From contig DQZA01000003.1 of the NCBI GenBank assembly GCA_011042035.1, forward strand, positions 1 to 7,557: a DNA stretch of 7,557 bases. Reading direction: 5' to 3'. This stretch comes from Desulfobacteraceae bacterium (GTDB taxonomy: Bacteria; Desulfobacterota; DSM-4660; Desulfatiglandales; Desulfatiglandaceae). A program made the translations under genes and the position numbers. Positions 6,106 to 7,557 of this stretch are shown in pieces. Each line of letters opens with the position of its first letter. Within the stretch, counting starts at the first letter, position 1. The notes below the pieces were generated by a model. The model was not told the DNA's origin and made no database searches. It saw only the letters and a program-made list of their open reading frames with translations.

Positions 6106-7359
6106 TCAGACGTTTTTCAATATATCAACAAGTATAGGGGCCCAAGTGGAATAATCATATTTACGAGCTACATATTCTCGGGCCTCACGTCCCATCTCTT
6201 GTCTAAATGAGGGCTTCTTGATCAATTCTTCCAAACCCCGTTGCCACTCCTCTTCGTTGCGGGCCAGGTAGCCGGTCTTACCTGTAATTATAATCTCACT
6301 GTTCACTCCTACAGGCGAAGCAACAGAAGGTATGCCCGCTGCCATATATAAAAGCAGTTTAAATCCTGCCTTTCCCCTAGTATATGCATTATCCGGTAAA
6401 GGCATAATCCCAACATCAAAGGTGCATATCTCTCTAAATTCGCTCTCTTCACTCCACTGAACGAAATCAACCCTAACACCATTAAGTTTGATGGGCCTGG
6501 AGGAGATAACCTTGACCCGCACGGGGTATTTTTCCGCAATTCGGGCAACAACCCTTTCTATCATCTTTAGGTATCCCACATTACCCCCACCCCCCGTCCA
6601 TCCGATGACTACATCATGCCCACCTACCATATCGGCCTTTCTGATTCCCTTAAATGCACTCACATCTATTGGTGTAGGAATGATCTCAACGGAGCCGTTA
6701 ATATCTAATACCTTCCTTTTCAAATAAGAGTTACTGACAATCACCTTCTTACTCAGGCGAACATTCCAGAAGAATCTCTTGCTTGCAAGATAGTTAAGGA
6801 GCTTATTGTTGCCGCGAATGGAATGGGGAGGGAGCATCCAGACGGCATCGTCTAAATCATAGACTATTTTGGAGTTGTTCGCCCACAGAAGAAAAATAAA
6901 AAGGGGCGGATCGTAAAAGAATTCGCTGATTATTTCTCTCTGCAAGAATACAACATCGTACTTCCCGGCAGCCCATATTCCGAGGGCGCGGCCGAGAAAA
7001 ACCATTATAAAATACACATAGTGCCCAGCCGCTTTCCAGGGAAGGTAGAAATTCTCAAAGACTGACTCAGAGGTCGGAGGAAAAACATCAATGCTAAAAC
7101 CATCTCTCCTTATGTACGGGAGATAGTTGTAGACCCGATACCTTGCACTGGCATTCGTCCTCCCCATATACGGAAAGACTATTAATGAAGTATCGTCACT
7201 TTGTCTTCTGGCCTTTCCGAAGAGTTCTGCCATGGCCCATCTCGCTGGACCAAACAATAGCCTTATGTATACTGCCCTTATAAGGAGTATCACTATCAGC
7301 AAGAACGACAGTGGGATAAACGTTATAAGGTATACTAGACGCCACTTAGTAGAAAGCAT
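6106..7359 (-). CDS. GT4-like glycosyltransferase with N-terminal membrane anchor
   Basis: With the ATG at 7359 this is a 417-residue GT-B glycosyltransferase, expected to use a nucleotide sugar at the inner face of the membrane. Residues 9-33 form one strongly hydrophobic segment that should anchor it. The first Rossmann domain includes GRTNASARYRVYNYLP (66-81) and YDLDDAVW (167-174), which I associate with a subgroup of GT4-like enzymes. The second domain holds VIGWTGGGGN (251-260) and the donor-site region DVGIMPLPDNAYTRGK (315-330), followed by AGFKLLLYMAAGIPSVASPVG (331-351). In the classical E-x7-E element the first Glu seems replaced here (Gly-Phe-Lys-Leu context), as in related enzymes. 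The ATG at 7359 starts four bases after the preceding stop; a TTG at 7395 would overlap that gene by 32 bases and is less likely. No strong SD precedes the ATG, so translation may depend on coupling. Donor and acceptor are unknown. Confidence 0.87.
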   Translation of the reverse strand: MLSTKWRLVYLITFIPLSFLLIVILLIRAVYIRLLFGPARWAMAELFGKARRQSDDTSLIVFPYMGRTNASARYRVYNYLPYIRRDGFSIDVFPPTSESVFENFYLPWKAAGHYVYFIMVFLGRALGIWAAGKYDVVFLQREIISEFFYDPPLFIFLLWANNSKIVYDLDDAVWMLPPHSIRGNNKLLNYLASKRFFWNVRLSKKVIVSNSYLKRKVLDINGSVEIIPTPIDVSAFKGIRKADMVGGHDVVIGWTGGGGNVGYLKMIERVVARIAEKYPVRVKVISSRPIKLNGVRVDFVQWSEESEFREICTFDVGIMPLPDNAYTRGKAGFKLLLYMAAGIPSVASPVGVNSEIIITGKTGYLARNEEEWQRGLEELIKKPSFRQEMGREAREYVARKYDYSTWAPILVDILKNV

Positions 7360-7363
7360 GATT

Positions 7364-7557
7364 CTAAGCTGAAATTTTCCTTGTGATGTCAGCAAATTTC
7401 TTCGCTAGATATTCGCGACTTAGCTCAAGGGGCGGAGTAGGTAGAGGCTGCAACTGGCCCTTCGAAAAAAGCTCAAAATATCTTTTTACCTGTTTGGCCA
7501 TGGTATCTATGTCATGCGGGTCTACTACCATCCCTCCATCATAATCGCTTACCATTC
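7364..7557 (-). CDS. C-terminal end of a GT4-like glycosyltransferase, truncated by the window edge
   Basis: An open frame enters from beyond the window and ends at TAG (7364-7366). The visible 63 or so residues include GGMVVDPHDIDTMAKQVKRY, which resembles the segment after the catalytic loop of GT4-type enzymes, where Gly-hydrophobic-Val-Asp-Pro is followed by a helix setting an Ile-Asp-Thr pattern. The tail ends in a helix ahead of the stop. The Met at 7553-7555 is most likely internal, so the actual start is outside the window. Assignment by family is reasonable but only about a sixth of a typical enzyme is visible. Confidence 0.65.
   Translation of the reverse strand, partial: MVSDYDGGMVVDPHDIDTMAKQVKRYFELFSKGQLQPLPTPPLELSREYLAKKFADITRKISA

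Noticed and set aside
1..7557. CRISPR array, tRNA, mobile element or defence system
   Set aside because: No regular 25-40 base repeats with spacers, no cloverleaf sequence, no transposase or integrase motifs and no nuclease or helicase genes were seen on either strand.

Overview
The window is a compact bacterial segment in which every supported gene lies on the minus strand, so it reads from high to low coordinates. Spacing is tight, with good Shine-Dalgarno (SD) sequences, signal peptides and no introns. The gene content (glycan-assembly glycosyltransferases, a CmcI-type methyltransferase, a secreted subtilase with an IPT/TIG-like domain, a small secreted NTF2-like protein) suits a Gram-negative environmental bacterium. 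I lean toward Thermodesulfobacteriota, Nitrospirota or a relative, partly because I associate degenerate 7-bp tandem repeats with such genomes. This lineage guess is weak and nothing in the window proves it.

Region 1 (7557 down to 2815) is a six-gene run for building and modifying a surface glycan. It holds the C-terminal end of a GT4-like glycosyltransferase, a complete membrane-anchored GT4-like enzyme, a small class I SAM methyltransferase, a CgeB/YkvP-like glycosyltransferase, a GT2 rhamnosyltransferase-like enzyme and a CmcI-type methyltransferase. Genes are separated by 0 to 38 bases with the starts chosen here, which points to one operon whose promoter lies outside the window. The likely product is a methyl-decorated O-antigen, exopolysaccharide or glycan chain. 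The exact sugars cannot be read from sequence.

Between the GT2 gene and the CmcI gene lies an array of seven degenerate heptamers (consensus TYAGTCC on the plus strand, GGACTRA on the coding strand). It encodes the last six residues and the stop codon of the GT2 gene and supplies the SD sequence of the next gene. This is the most unusual local structure in the window.

Region 2 (2814 down to 1) begins after a possible intrinsic terminator. It carries an exported subtilisin-family protease with an intact Asp/His/Ser triad, then a small secreted NTF2-like protein of unknown function, then the first three codons of another gene behind a near-perfect SD. These genes may form a second transcription unit for exported proteins.

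No tRNA, rRNA, CRISPR array, insertion sequence or integrase was found, and no wholly new system is evident. The plus-strand open frames are antisense shadows of the minus-strand genes.
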